Source: Dipteris shenzhenensis
Taxonomy: Eukaryota; Polypodiophyta; Polypodiopsida; Gleicheniales
Assembly (NCBI GenBank): GCA_047967505.1
Contig: CM106539.1
Strand: one strand, 5' to 3'
DNA: 64,000 nt
The notes below the pieces were generated by a model that saw only the letters and a list, made by a program, of their open reading frames with translations, had not been told where the DNA came from and did no database searches. Below are positions 21,886 to 32,239 of this stretch, piece by piece. A program made the position numbers and the translations under genes. Position 1 is the first letter of the stretch. Every line of letters begins with the position of its first letter.

Positions 21886-23530
21886 TTATGGGTCCTTAGT
21901 GAGGAATCGCTTCATAACAAGACTTGATGTCAAAGGTGAAAACAGAGAAGATATGTTTAGGTAAATTAATGAGCAAGTCGTACTGATTTTGGATAACCCA
22001 ATAGGCATTAGTATGCATTTGCGTAAAAACCCAAATATCTTTGTGAAGTCTTTTCGAATACTCACAAATACCACAATCAAGTCCTCTAAGTAGCTTAGTG
22101 ATAATAAGGTCAGTAATATTGGAGAACATGCAATTATGGGCATGGGTTAGCCACCTAAAAGCATTTTTATGTACCTTATAAGTCCCTATAAGATAAGGAA
22201 AAGTAAGTTTGGAAGGGACGGTAATTTCATAAGCTAAAGAATAGATTGCTACCATATCGGAGATTTCTTTTTTTGTTGCTTGGGTCAGGGAGAACTTAGG
22301 GGACTTAAGTCTTTGTAAAGCAAAAGTCTTTTTAACTTTTTGCACATAAAGGTCAGGGTTTACACAGATTTATCTAACCCAAAAATATAGAGGTGTTAAG
22401 AAACTCCACTTCATCCATAATATTTTGGGGAAAAAACCAAGGTCTTTTTATTAAACCTATGGTTAGGAAAATGTGATTTGAAGTCTCTAAGGACAATTTC
22501 CTTGATGAAATTCTTGTGGTCTAAAGTGGAGTTGAAGCACATCCAATTACCAAGTTTGGACCATGCCATACATAATTCCTCGATAACTGGATAAGGATGC
22601 ACTGGAAGAGAGGGAGTATGGTTAAGAGCCTTTTTCAAAAAGTCTTGAAGAACTGGGTGTCCAAAAATCTATGGGTCTATTGTGATAAAACATGAGACCC
22701 AAAGTCATCCAAGTTTTGTAAAAAAGGTTTAAATCTTTTAGAAGTAGCACAAATGCAAGATAAGGAATCCATTGAAAAATTACAAAAAGTATCCAAGGGT
22801 TTGTAGAAAGTTGCTGCAATATTTTTGGGATATTTCCAACCAAAGTTGATATTAAACATGGAAAAGGTTTTCTTAATCTCAAATTTATTAAATATTTCCC
22901 CCAAAAAAAAAAATTGGTATAATGAAATCAAAAAGTTTGTTTACAAACAAAATATGAATAAACATTTTTGCTTTTTTATTATGTTTTATTAAGTACTGAC
23001 AAAGCACTGGCTTTTTTGGTAATAAATTTTACTTGATCACCATCCATATTGAAATCTAAAGTCTTTGAAGTCTCACCAAAGTCTTATGTGCCTCGGAACA
23101 CTCGAGTTTTCTTGGTAGAACTCTTCATGGAAGTTGGAGTAATAAACTATTTTTTTGGATCTTTGTTCTTTGTCTGCAAGAGAATAACTTCAATAGTATT
23201 GGCCAATGGTGTGTTTTGGAGTCGTGGGAGCAGAGGCATGTTCGAGGAGTAAAGTGGCAAATTACGTGCTATTTCTAGCATGAGGTCATGGAACCAAAAG
23301 TACACAATAGGAGAAGTTCTAATTTTTGAAGGGAACGAGGCCACCCAACCAATGAAAGCATACACCAAGGCCGGGGTCTTGAGGAGGAGGGGAAGAAGCT
23401 AGAGAGAATTTGGAAAACAAACCAAAGCAAGTGATCTAACCAAATAATGGAGGCTGAGCAGGAGGAATTAGGGTTAGATCTTTTACACTGGCACTTGAGA
23501 AAGGGACGATAAGTATTCCAGCAATTTTTT
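21886..23530 (-). pseudogene. Reverse-transcriptase-like remnant of uncertain class
   Basis: The minus strand carries pieces of one protein broken by stops and shifts. The best (22345 to 21896) reads LIGTYKVHKNAFRWLTHAHN, later TNAYWVIQNQYDLLINLP and VFSVFTFDIKSCYEAIP. The last has the layout of reverse transcriptase motif A with its catalytic Asp. Upstream pieces (22931 to 22411) include FSMDSLSCICATSKRFKPF and PYPVIEELCMAW, which fit the N-terminal region of the same kind of protein. Motifs B and C, including the Y-x-D-D box, are missing because the frame ends near 21890. It does not look like the gypsy, copia or LINE enzymes in this window; a Penelope-like or related class is my best guess. 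Confidence 0.5.
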
Positions 23531-23956
23531 GGAAATTCCTTGGGGTCATGAACTTTGTCTTAATTAAAGGGTCCTTGAGTTCTGGAAATTAAAGGCTGGA
23601 GATGCCTTGAAGAAGACAAAGCCTTCTTTTCACCAAGCTCAAGGAAAATGTCATCACTTTGCAAATTGGCAGACCAGTATCGGTAAGGTAGAAGAATGAT
23701 GTGACAGGCCACCACCGTTACCATTTCCATTCTCATCCTCCATCATTTCGTCCAGGTCCTTTCCAAGGATTATTGCATCGTAGTCTTGGCCTGAGTGGTG
23801 GGCAAGGAAATCTAACATGTATGTCTCCATATCCATCTCCATCTCCATCACCATCTTCCATCTGTTGCTCTCTGTTAGAAATTTTTATACCGAGTCTCAC
23901 TAAATGAAATTTGCCTCGCCCAATATTACAGTGAATACACCAATAAATGCTGCAAA

Positions 23957-24172
23957 GGCAAGAAAAAGAAGAAGCCAAAAATAATACGATTCAACAACTA
24001 TGGTGAGGCACGAGACCCTGAAAACTACTATAGAGAAGCATGCTTGCTCTACCTACCCTTTGTACATAAGGAGCATTGTATTGATAATAACAACACAAAC
24101 CGGCATGACTTCTACAATTCAAACAAAGACATTGTGGAAAGAAACAAGGGAGTACAAGTACTCATGAGCACT
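23957..24172 (+). pseudogene. Helitron fragment, region before the PIF1 helicase
   Basis: A frame on + reads KKKKPKIIRFNNYGEARDPE and then NYYREACLLYLPFVHKEHC. This is the conserved R-Y/F-x-x-F-N ... D-P-E-N-Y-Y-R-E segment between Rep and helicase in Helitron proteins, and resembles the minus-strand copies at about 27300-27230 and 29333-29280. It is on the opposite strand to those and stands alone, without Rep or helicase motifs nearby. Confidence 0.7.
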
Positions 24173-24840
24173 ACCTTCTATATTCAATGTAAGGTTAACT
24201 CTTTGTTTAAGACGAGGAAAAAAAGAATGTCTGTGTACATGTATGTGTACGTGTATCTGTATGCGTATGTGAATAAATGCAATATGAAAGTATTGTCTAC
24301 ATATCAATACCATGTAACTATTACGGAAATAGGGCCGATTGTTGAAGCCATGTACATCGAGAAACTGTGGTGGTGTTTCTCTTAGGGGAAATAGAATTTG
24401 TGAAGGAGTGTTCTAAGACTGGAAATATGCAAGTGTCGTGGAGCCCTTTGTTTTCTTGTTGGGTCTTGTTGTTCGAAATCTAGAAAAGATAGATGATTTC
24501 CTGTTGGTGTTGACTATAATTGAATACTGCAACAGGTAAAAGTTTATTAAGAATTTGTAGGATTGAATATTTATTTTATTGGTACCTAAGAAGTTGAGCT
24601 TTAGCAGTGGTCTTTGAAGCAGTGAGGACGTATGTCAAAATCTTTGAAATGGACAAGGAATTTGGTTAGATGCATGCTTTTTTGGTGTTAGTTGCAGCAA
24701 GATGCCCTAGTTATTATGCATGACATAAACATATTTAATTTTAAGAAGCATGTAAATGTGCATGACATAAACATAATCAATTTTCTAGAGTCTCTGTTAT
24801 GGTACCAAATATTGATTTTGTTGATTGGTGGATAGCAAGG
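24173..24840. other. Unassigned region between Helitron pieces
   Basis: The open frame of the preceding fragment fades after about 24170. The rest is AT-rich with a duplicated string (GCATGACATAAACATA near 24717 and 24760). I could not identify a Helitron terminal hairpin or a CTRR end with confidence. Confidence 0.35.
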
Positions 24841-24843
24841 AAC

Positions 24844-25467
24844 TTACACTGGAGGGATGAATTGTGGGATATGTGTTGGCATGCGATAGGCAAGGTAAAT
24901 TGGAACATGGTCAGTCCAATATGCCATTATGGTGCCAGATATGCTATCTTGTAAATGAGCATTTGTCCATATATGATCTAGTTGTGAGTTATATACCGTT
25001 GTTGACTGTTTGAATGTGAGTTTCATGCTAAAGTTGTCCATGAGCATTTGTAATTTTGATTGTTCTGGACTGGGGGCTAGCATGTTTATGTTGAAGTCAC
25101 CAAGCACGATTCTTGGACATGTTGATGGTGAGAGCATCAGTACATCTTGCAGATCATGTAGATATGTATCAATGTTTGCTCTTGGAGAGCGATATGTCGA
25201 AATGACAAATATTGAATTTCTTGTACAAGGCTTGATGTGTATTGCAATGAATTCATTTTCAGTTGTGGCATTGACTTGGAAAATCTGGACTGATAGCATG
25301 TTGTTGTAGAGTATAGCAGTGCCGATTGTGTTGTTTGTTGTTATTGCTTTGTATTGCTCCATGCTCTTTCTGTGGATAGTCTTGTCATTTCTTTTTGGAC
25401 ATTTGGATAAAATTTGAAATTTTTGTGTGATAGTGGCTTTAGCAAGTAGAATTGATCTTTGTGGCAT
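24844..25467 (-). pseudogene. Endonuclease domain (EEP family) of H2
   Basis: This frame has the later motifs of an endonuclease/exonuclease/phosphatase fold: VISTYRSP, RIVLGDFNINML (G-D-F-N), SQLDHIWTN (L-D-H-I-W) and YWTDHVPIYLAY (the S/T-D-H-x-P box with the catalytic Asp-His). The N-terminal motifs that bind metal (N and E of the N-x-x ... Q-E-T pair) are not seen here. In non-LTR elements the same fold nicks target DNA, and in Helentron-type Helitrons it follows the helicase, as it does here. The frame starts at an internal ATG that is probably not a true start, because the preceding helicase tail lies in an adjacent frame. Confidence 0.75.
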
Positions 25468-27017
25468 ACACGTGATAGTGTTGTATATGTTAGGCCATGT
25501 TTTGTTGAACGCGTTGAATCAAATGCAAGACTGTCTAATGTCATGCTTTGAGAGCGATGTATTGTTCTAGTAGTTGCAAGTTGTATTGGGAATTGTGTTC
25601 TTGTTATTTTGTGGTGCTTGTTTTGACCAATTTGGATGTCCTTTTTTATTGGCCAAATCAGCGTCCATTGTTTTTGCATGTTACCTATATATAAGTGCTT
25701 GTTTTTTGAGCATGTAACCTCACCTGCTTTCTGGTTGTGGAATTTGATTCGAATAATTTGACCTTTATTGTCAATGTTTGTTCCTTTGAAAACACCATCA
25801 GCACTGTTTATGAGTTTGTCGTTAATGTTGTAGTTCCTAGCACATAGTTCTATGGCTGTTTCTATTTTGAACTATAGGGTTTTGTGCAAACCAGTTGTTT
25901 TTTGAGGATTATCAGGTAGGTAAAAATGTTCAAGGCATGTGCTTGTGTGTGTATCGGTTGCATGAAATGTGAAAGGATGTCTTGTTGTTTTGTTGAGGAT
26001 CATATCGTTGTGGTGTTTGGATGATTTGACATAATAGAACAAGTGAGGAATTGTTAAGTTAGGTGGGAGAGGCTTACAGCAAGTGTTGTTTATGTTGTTG
26101 ATATCGCAATTTGTTTGCATTGCTATTCTGAACCTGTTCAGTATGCTTACAAACTCTGAATCCTCTTGCTGCATAGGCTCTGTCAACTCGTACTCATAAA
26201 TGCAATCTTGCCAAAACTGTGCAGGCTGGAGAGTCGATGTTTTGCGGAATATCCATTTGTCTCTTATAGGAGGGATTTGGCATAGGTCACCAACCAAAAT
26301 AACATCGAGGCCACCAAATGGTAGATGCTGAACATGCATGATGTCACACAATCTTTGGTCAATGAATCTGAACATTCTACTACCTACAATAGAAATTTCA
26401 TCAATTACTATTGCTTTGAGCTCGATGTAAGCCTTGGTTAGCGTGTCTAGTTTATTGTTGGTAGCGGAAGGCTCTTGTTCAGGGTTGTTCTGTAAGCATA
26501 GGTGTGTTAAGTTCTTACAATTAATAGGAATCCCTATAGATGCACGAATTATGCTTCCGTGTATGTGGCATGCAGCTTTACCAGTGTATGCAGTTTTCAG
26601 AACTTTCAATTTCAAGGGATCAGCACCTAGTTCTTTGTTGTAGATTCTAGTTAGTTGCTCCACTAGCAAGCTTAGGATAGTACTTTTTCCTATTCCTATG
26701 TCCCCGATGATGAAAATATGCAATGGAATGGCAGGGTTCATTCTTTTCTTGTACAGGATGTCGTCAAAAATTAGCCTTTGTTCTTGGTTTAAGCCTTGAA
26801 TTTGATGATGATATTCTAGTGATGATAACATGACATGCTTCAGTTGAATTGTTTCAAACATTGGTTGGTTTGTCTTCTCCTGCCTTGTAATTGTTTTTGT
26901 GGCAATGGCATTTATATCAAGAGTGGGGTCATATTTTGTTACATTGATTATTGCTACTGGTTTTAGCAGTGTCGCTCCTTGAAAAGCTTCCATCCATAAT
27001 GTGTTATGTGACCACAA
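25341..27017 (-). pseudogene. PIF1-family helicase of H2
   Basis: The main frame (27017 to 25872) is a Helitron PIF1-type helicase. Walker A reads GDIGIGKST (about 26708-26682), Walker B IVIDEISIVG and motif III VGDLCQIPPI; KTAYTGKAA is the conserved motif after Walker A. A TAG near 25872 and a shift break the frame, and the tail continues at 25679 to 25341 with TIHRSQSMTLDSLAFD (motif V) and HGLTYTTLSRV (motif VI), the C-terminal signature. Superfamily 1B helicases of this sort unwind DNA during rolling-circle transposition. The order Walker A to motif VI is complete, but the frame is split in at least two. Confidence 0.85.
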
Positions 27018-27237
27018 TTGCTAGTTCATGAGCTCTTTGCTCTATCTCGTTCCATTTTATGGTGTTGCCAGCATAAGTTATTTGCACGTTGCATGTGAAC
27101 TTGTCCCGAGTTTCTTTTATTTGTGACTTATATCTTTTGAAAGTATCATGCCATGTCTCATTTTGTTTTTTTATATTGTCTTCCTTTTTGCAAAAAGGTA
27201 TAGATAGAAGTATTTGTTCCCTGTAGTAATTTGTTGA

Positions 27238-29333
27238 TCATGGAATTTGTTGTAGAACGTATCGAATGATTTGTGGCCTCTTTCTTTTTCTAAAGTGTTT
27301 GTGGCCCGTGTGAGAGAAATTGTTGATGATCTTAAATCCTAGTGGTAAGATTTCTTTGTTGTGTGTTCTTTTGGTCTCTTGCAGGCAACCAATGTCTGAG
27401 TCCATAAGAGTGGCCATTGCCTTAATGTCTACGATGTATTTTGATAGCGATCTTTTGTTTAGTGATGTTATCAATGTGTTTTTACTTTGCCGTTTCTCCT
27501 TTTGCAATGCCACTATTGTAGTCCATGAGGCGCAGTTGTTTAGTCTATGCATTTCTGCGCGAATGTCCGCATCAACATGGAAATCCTCATTTTGAAGTGG
27601 TTCTAATAGGTACAAGCTTTCGATATCTTTCACATGTGACAAGGTAGTGTAAGCCAAACCATGTGAATGCAACCCCTAGGTGAAAAAGCAAGCCTTTCCA
27701 ATGTCAGACCTTGTGCATGATGTATTGTCCTTGCCGCTACTGGTTGTATTGGAAATTGCTCTCGAGTTAGTATACTTGTTTTTTATGGTCCCACTTGCCC
27801 TTCTTTGGCAATCTTGAAGATGGGCGTCTATTCTGACAAGATCACATCTTTGTATGCATCCATGTTCTCTCGTCTTACTCTTATCCTAGTATCCTTGGAA
27901 GGGAATAGTATCCATACTATGTCGGTGTTATTATGTGTCGATACTCCCATGAAAACCCCATCAGCCCCGTTCACCAAGCCGTCCTTTTGGACGATGTTAC
28001 CCAAGCAAAGTTCTACCAACATTCCCTCCTTTATTTCAATTCTTGTGTGCAAACCGAATGTGTTTCTTGAGTCCTCTAGGAATTTTGTTTTATTGCATGT
28101 TACATGGGAGAAGTGATCTTTTGCAAGAAGCACATGCTTTCTTCCTTTGCAAAATTGCATGACCATGTCGTCGTGTTTTTGGGTTTGTAAGTTTGTGTAG
28201 TATAAATGTGGGAAAGTATGATCAAGTGGGACAGGACGTAGACATCTTTGGTTCATGTAATCCAATTCTTTTGTTGTGTGTGCACTTCCTAAATGAGTTA
28301 AGCATGTCAATAAATTTGTTGTCGCTTTGGCACATAATAGATTTGAGCTCAAAGCATTTAGGTTTTCAGTGCCAATATGTCTCCGCAAGAGATTCTATTT
28401 CATTTTCTGGTAGTTTGAAGACCCATGAATCTTTGACTGGTTTGGCTTGATAGAAGTCTCCACATGTAATCATGTCCACATTGTTGAAGAAGTGTGTGTG
28501 GTCTCTTTTCAAAGTGCACATTCTCAAGTCAGCAAAATTCAATGTTCTTCTTCCCACTAGCGAGATCTCATCGAAAACAATAAGTTGTAGTTGCGAGTAA
28601 AGGGTGCTCAATGCATCTAGCCTCTCTTTTGAAAGAGATGTCAGGTTGCCTATGTGCATTGGAAGATGCAACGTTGAATGCACCATGTTCCCATTAATGT
28701 TACAGGAAGCCTTTTTGGTGTAGGCTAGCATGAGCACCTTCGGCAAACTACAATCGATTTCTGCAAGGCGTCTATTGTAATGTTGTAGCAACCCTTGCAC
28801 TATTACAAGTAAAAGGTATGTTTTCCCACTACTTGCTCCTCCAATAAGAAACAAATGTATTTTCTCCTCCGGATGCAAATGTTTTTGTACCATGATGTCG
28901 TCAAAAAGCTCTCGCTGGTCCTTGTTTAACGATCTAATTTTTTGAAAGTACTCATCGTTATCCATGATTATATGGTCTCTCACTATAATTGTGAATTGAT
29001 CGTTCCTAATGGATTTTGGCATTCTAGGCATGTCTAAGGATATGTCATAACCATCTCCATTTTGGCAACGGATGTCACAAGATGGAATGTCACTATTTTT
29101 AAAAAGGTTATCCTCCTCATACATACTCTCCATGTCATTATCGTGCATGTATTTGTAGTTGTATTTTTTTTGTTGGTTTGTATAATAGCTTCCCCTGCAA
29201 GGTATGTGTCTCTCCAGCTCCCATGCTTTTTTAATTCTTCTTCCTTGTCTCCTTTGAAGGGGTAATATAGAAGGACGTGCTCATGGTAATAGTTATCTGG
29301 GTCTTTGAATTTGTTGAATCCTACAAACCTCAA
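27238..29333 (-). pseudogene. H1 PIF1 helicase with start of endonuclease
   Basis: The section begins with the pre-helicase segment MRFVGFNKFKDPDNYYHEHV (29333 on). The helicase follows with Walker A IGGASSGKTY (about 28843-28816), LAYTKKASCNINGN, Walker B IVFDEISLVG and motif III TCGDFYQAKP. A TGA near 28368 and shifts separate the next piece (28388 to 27828; GLHTRIEIKEGMLVELCLGN). The tail (27672 to 27238) has HGLAYTTLSHV (motif VI) and then the beginning of an endonuclease: SLNKRSLSKYIVDIKAMATL and CLQETKR, the N-x and Q-E-T-K metal-binding motifs. The endonuclease is cut off where H2 begins. Confidence 0.85.
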
Positions 29334-29395
29334 AATTTTAGATTTGTTCCTTTTCTTGGAGTAGTTGTTGTTGTAGTTATATTCGGCTACGAACG

Positions 29396-30393
29396 TTACA
29401 AAAGGCAGATGTTGTCGAGCTGCCGTCTGTTATTGTATTTATCGATTATTGTTTGACAAGTAATGTTTGTTGAGTCATTCTCCAGCGTTTGTAGTAACTG
29501 CTCTTTCTGTTTGAGAATGAATGCCCTTTTACCTAATTCATTTGTGTTTACAAATTGGAAGTCAAGCAAGTCCCTGCTTGACCTGTGCAACGGTAGAGAA
29601 AAAGTGATGAGCGCGGCAAGGTGTGCACTCATCTGTTGTGCATGCAGAAAAGCATTCCCCATTTTTCGTAATCTCTCTTGCATGGGATTATTTTCTTGCA
29701 ATGCATGTGGCTGTGTATCTTGCATTGATTGTGTAATCGTGCTATCCATTCTTGTGATGTACGACGTGCAATATGATGCAGTAGCGTATGGATCCATAAT
29801 AAATTGTATATCCATATTTGATTGCCAGAGGTAGCTAATCTTTTTATTGAAAGCATTTGTAAAGATGTCTTTTGGTTCACGTTTTAAAAACAATGTTGGT
29901 TTCGCTATCGAAGCTCTTATTGAAAGGATATATGTTTCCAAGGTGATGTGCAAAGATTCCAACCATTGGAATACTGTGTTCCTTTTATTCCTGTCAATAT
30001 TTTGTATTTCTTGGCAAATGCGGAGATAGATTTCTCTTTTTTGTTGCTTTTGTCAACGTCATCGAGTGGAGTAAGTATCATTGTTGAATGTAAGGGCGGC
30101 TTGGGATAATGGAACCTACAAAATCTCCTTTTGCCTTTGGAACATGTCCTTGTATGCTTGTGGGTCTATATCTCTTTCATGTTCTCATTTAGGAAATCCT
30201 TGTTGCATGTCACGTGTTCATCTACAAATGCTATGACGTCTTCTTCATGGTTCGAAAGATATTTTGGTGCTTCTTCAACCCATAAGATTCCATGCTCGTG
30301 CTGGCTACCTCTGCTTTGGAATTTAGTCACAAAGAAGTAATCAACAACATTGCCAACTATAGACTTGTCTTTGCATAGTAGTTATATCATGCT
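29396..30393 (-). pseudogene. H1 Rep nuclease core (HUH and Y2)
   Basis: On - the frame after the stop at 30394 continues through a second stop into DYFFVTKFQSRGSQHEHGIL; the H-E-H at 30300-30292 is the metal-binding HUH motif. Next comes HKHTRTC and RRFCRFHYPKPP, the conserved Cys-rich box of Helitron Rep. The piece at 29962 to 29396 has WQSNMDIQFIMDPYATASYC and TSYITRM; the Y-x3-Y pair at 29773-29759 fits the two catalytic tyrosines. It ends LITFSLPLHRSSRDLLDFQF, the usual region after the nuclease. Rep would nick and join single strands in rolling-circle transposition, but stops make this copy inactive. Confidence 0.85.
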
Positions 30394-31741
30394 TCATAGT
30401 TTGTGTGTGTAGTACCGCGCACACAAGGTAGGGTTTTGTCTTATGAGGTGGACAATAGCTACTGCATCTCCTAGTTCAATGTCTTTTGATGTTCTTTTGT
30501 TGTACATTGTTTTGAGTGTGCTGACCAAAGGCTCCCACATTCTCTCTGTGCATGAGAAGGTAATAAAAAAGCATGGTTGTCCCAATTGATGCATCATTGC
30601 AAATGCTTCTTTCCGTAGTTTTTCCTTGTGGTCAGGGGAAGTGTGAAGGCTTTCGAAGTCTCTATATCCTGTTCCTGATCTCAGTACTTGCTCAATGTTG
30701 GTGTTGGTTTTCACATCCGTGCACACAACAGCTTGTTCCTTAGTGTGCCTTTCCTTAAACGCACCCATATAGATTGCATAACATTGCATAACCTGGTGCA
30801 CCGATCAAAACCCTTATCGCTTCGAAAAAAACATTTGGAATGTTGTTAGCAAACTTTAGTGACCGATGAGTTGTTTCCCACTTTATTATATCGAAGTATG
30901 TCAACTTGGTATTGTTAATCTCTCTGGGAAACCCAAAAAAAAGGGATGGGAAATTCAATTCCTCGCTATGCTTATCTCTGAAGATGCCCAATGGCTTCTG
31001 GTTTTTAGATGGGGCCACGTAAATTGCTTGTATTTCGAAATCTATAACTTGTTCTGCATTTACGAGGTTATGCACCAATGTGTCTATCTCTATATCTTCC
31101 TCTTCCCCTTCAATGGCGGCGCCCTCTTGCTCGCTTGCATCACAATGAGCCTGTGGTATTGTTCCTTCAAGCACTTCTTTGTACCAATTGTTGTTTATTG
31201 TGACGTTATTGGATTTGTACAATGGTGTATCTACAAGTGCCTTTAATGCTTTCATAAGAGCATATGATTGCACTCTACCCGTTGCAAACATTGATTTGTA
31301 TTGCATTTTTCTTTTGATCCCAACAATTACGGCATGATCATCATCTAGGAAGCGTGGCAAAACTCGTTGTATCTTATTCATGTCTGCCATCACATTCACG
31401 ATGCTTCCATTGATGCCCATCTGACCATTAAAAGTCATTTCTCTTATTTGGGCGAAAGCAAGTCTAGGTGCAACCAAGCGTTCCTCCACATCATTTAGTT
31501 CAAACACTTCGGGCAACGGTGTATTCAAGCAGATATTTGACGGGACAAAGAATTTTGGAAGAATGTTTCCTTTTATTGCCTTTTTGCATTCGTAACATAT
31601 TCTATAGTGCTTCTCCATAAATTCCACAATGCTATCTTGTCTTCTTCCTTGGATCCATTCAAATGTTTGCTTCCTGAGATATATTGTTTGTTTTTTGAAA
31701 AGAAATCTCTTGTGGAAATCTCTCACAAGAGAAGAAATCAT
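30394..31741 (-). pseudogene. H1 N-terminal region of Rep-helicase protein
   Basis: The frame 31741 to 30755 has ICYECKKAIKGNILPKFFVP and ERLVAPRLAFAQIREMTFNG, then NGSIVNVMADMNKIQRVLP: the domain that stands in front of Rep in many Helitrons and in related proteins (often listed as DUF6570). The end shows ELNFPSLFFGFP, comparable to the LFP-x-G box. A shift near 30780 leads into 30801 to 30394 with RDFESLHTSPDHKEKLRKEA and GQPCFFITFSCTERMWEPL, the first conserved Rep block (P-x-F-F-x-T-x-S). A TGA at 30394 ends the piece. The ATG at 31741 is the first in frame but may not be the true start, since an open frame lies upstream. Confidence 0.85.
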
Positions 31742-32239
31742 ATGATGGGGTGTCTTTAATTTTGTTGATATATTTCTTTACTTGATGCGAGCAATGGTCA
31801 AACATTTTTAAGGATAAATGTTGTCAAACATTGCATTTGGTAAATGGCTCTTCCATTCATTGAAGCTTAAGGTTTGTGATGCTATTAAGGCCTTCACTTT
31901 CTGAGATATGGAAGCTTTCAATGAATGAGGTGATATGTGAAAGTGAAGGAGATATGAAACACATAACAAAACACAATTATTATTTGGATATTTTTGTTTG
32001 AATTCCACATCAACAAAGCTATTCTCCATATTATTCATTTGATCTTTGGGTCTACAAGGCAACTATGCCATTCAAATTTTGTGGTGCAAGGCACTTAATT
32101 GCAAAACTATAGTCAACAAAGCCAGCACTCCATAGAAGTCTTTATTGTAAAGCAAACAATATGTACAAATTGCAAGTTCGTGAGAACATGTCTCGGTGGA
32201 CTTTATAACCTAGACTTCTAGTGATAGCAACTGCATGCT
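31742..32239 (-). other. Gap between Rep and RPA-like frames of H1
   Basis: A frame on - from 32062 to 31808 (84 codons, with SQKVKALIASQTLSFNEWK) may be the lost start of the Rep protein or a separate exon; I see no family motif. No other feature was found. Confidence 0.35.

Larger units (their letters stand above)
24841..27300 (-). mobile_element. Helitron copy H2 (PIF1 helicase plus endonuclease), 5'-truncated
   Basis: Reading on -, the copy starts inside the pre-helicase segment (KRKRPQIIRYV, then NYYREQILLSIPF near 27300-27200), runs through a PIF1 helicase (27017 to about 25480) and ends with an endonuclease domain (25467 to 24844). No Rep part is present. A C-terminal endonuclease is the mark of the Helentron/Helitron2 group. 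It lies directly behind copy H1 in the same direction, so H1 loses its own endonuclease half where H2 starts. Confidence 0.75.

Noticed and set aside
25010-25309. 99-codon + strand frame
   Set aside because: It is antisense to the endonuclease domain of Helitron H2.
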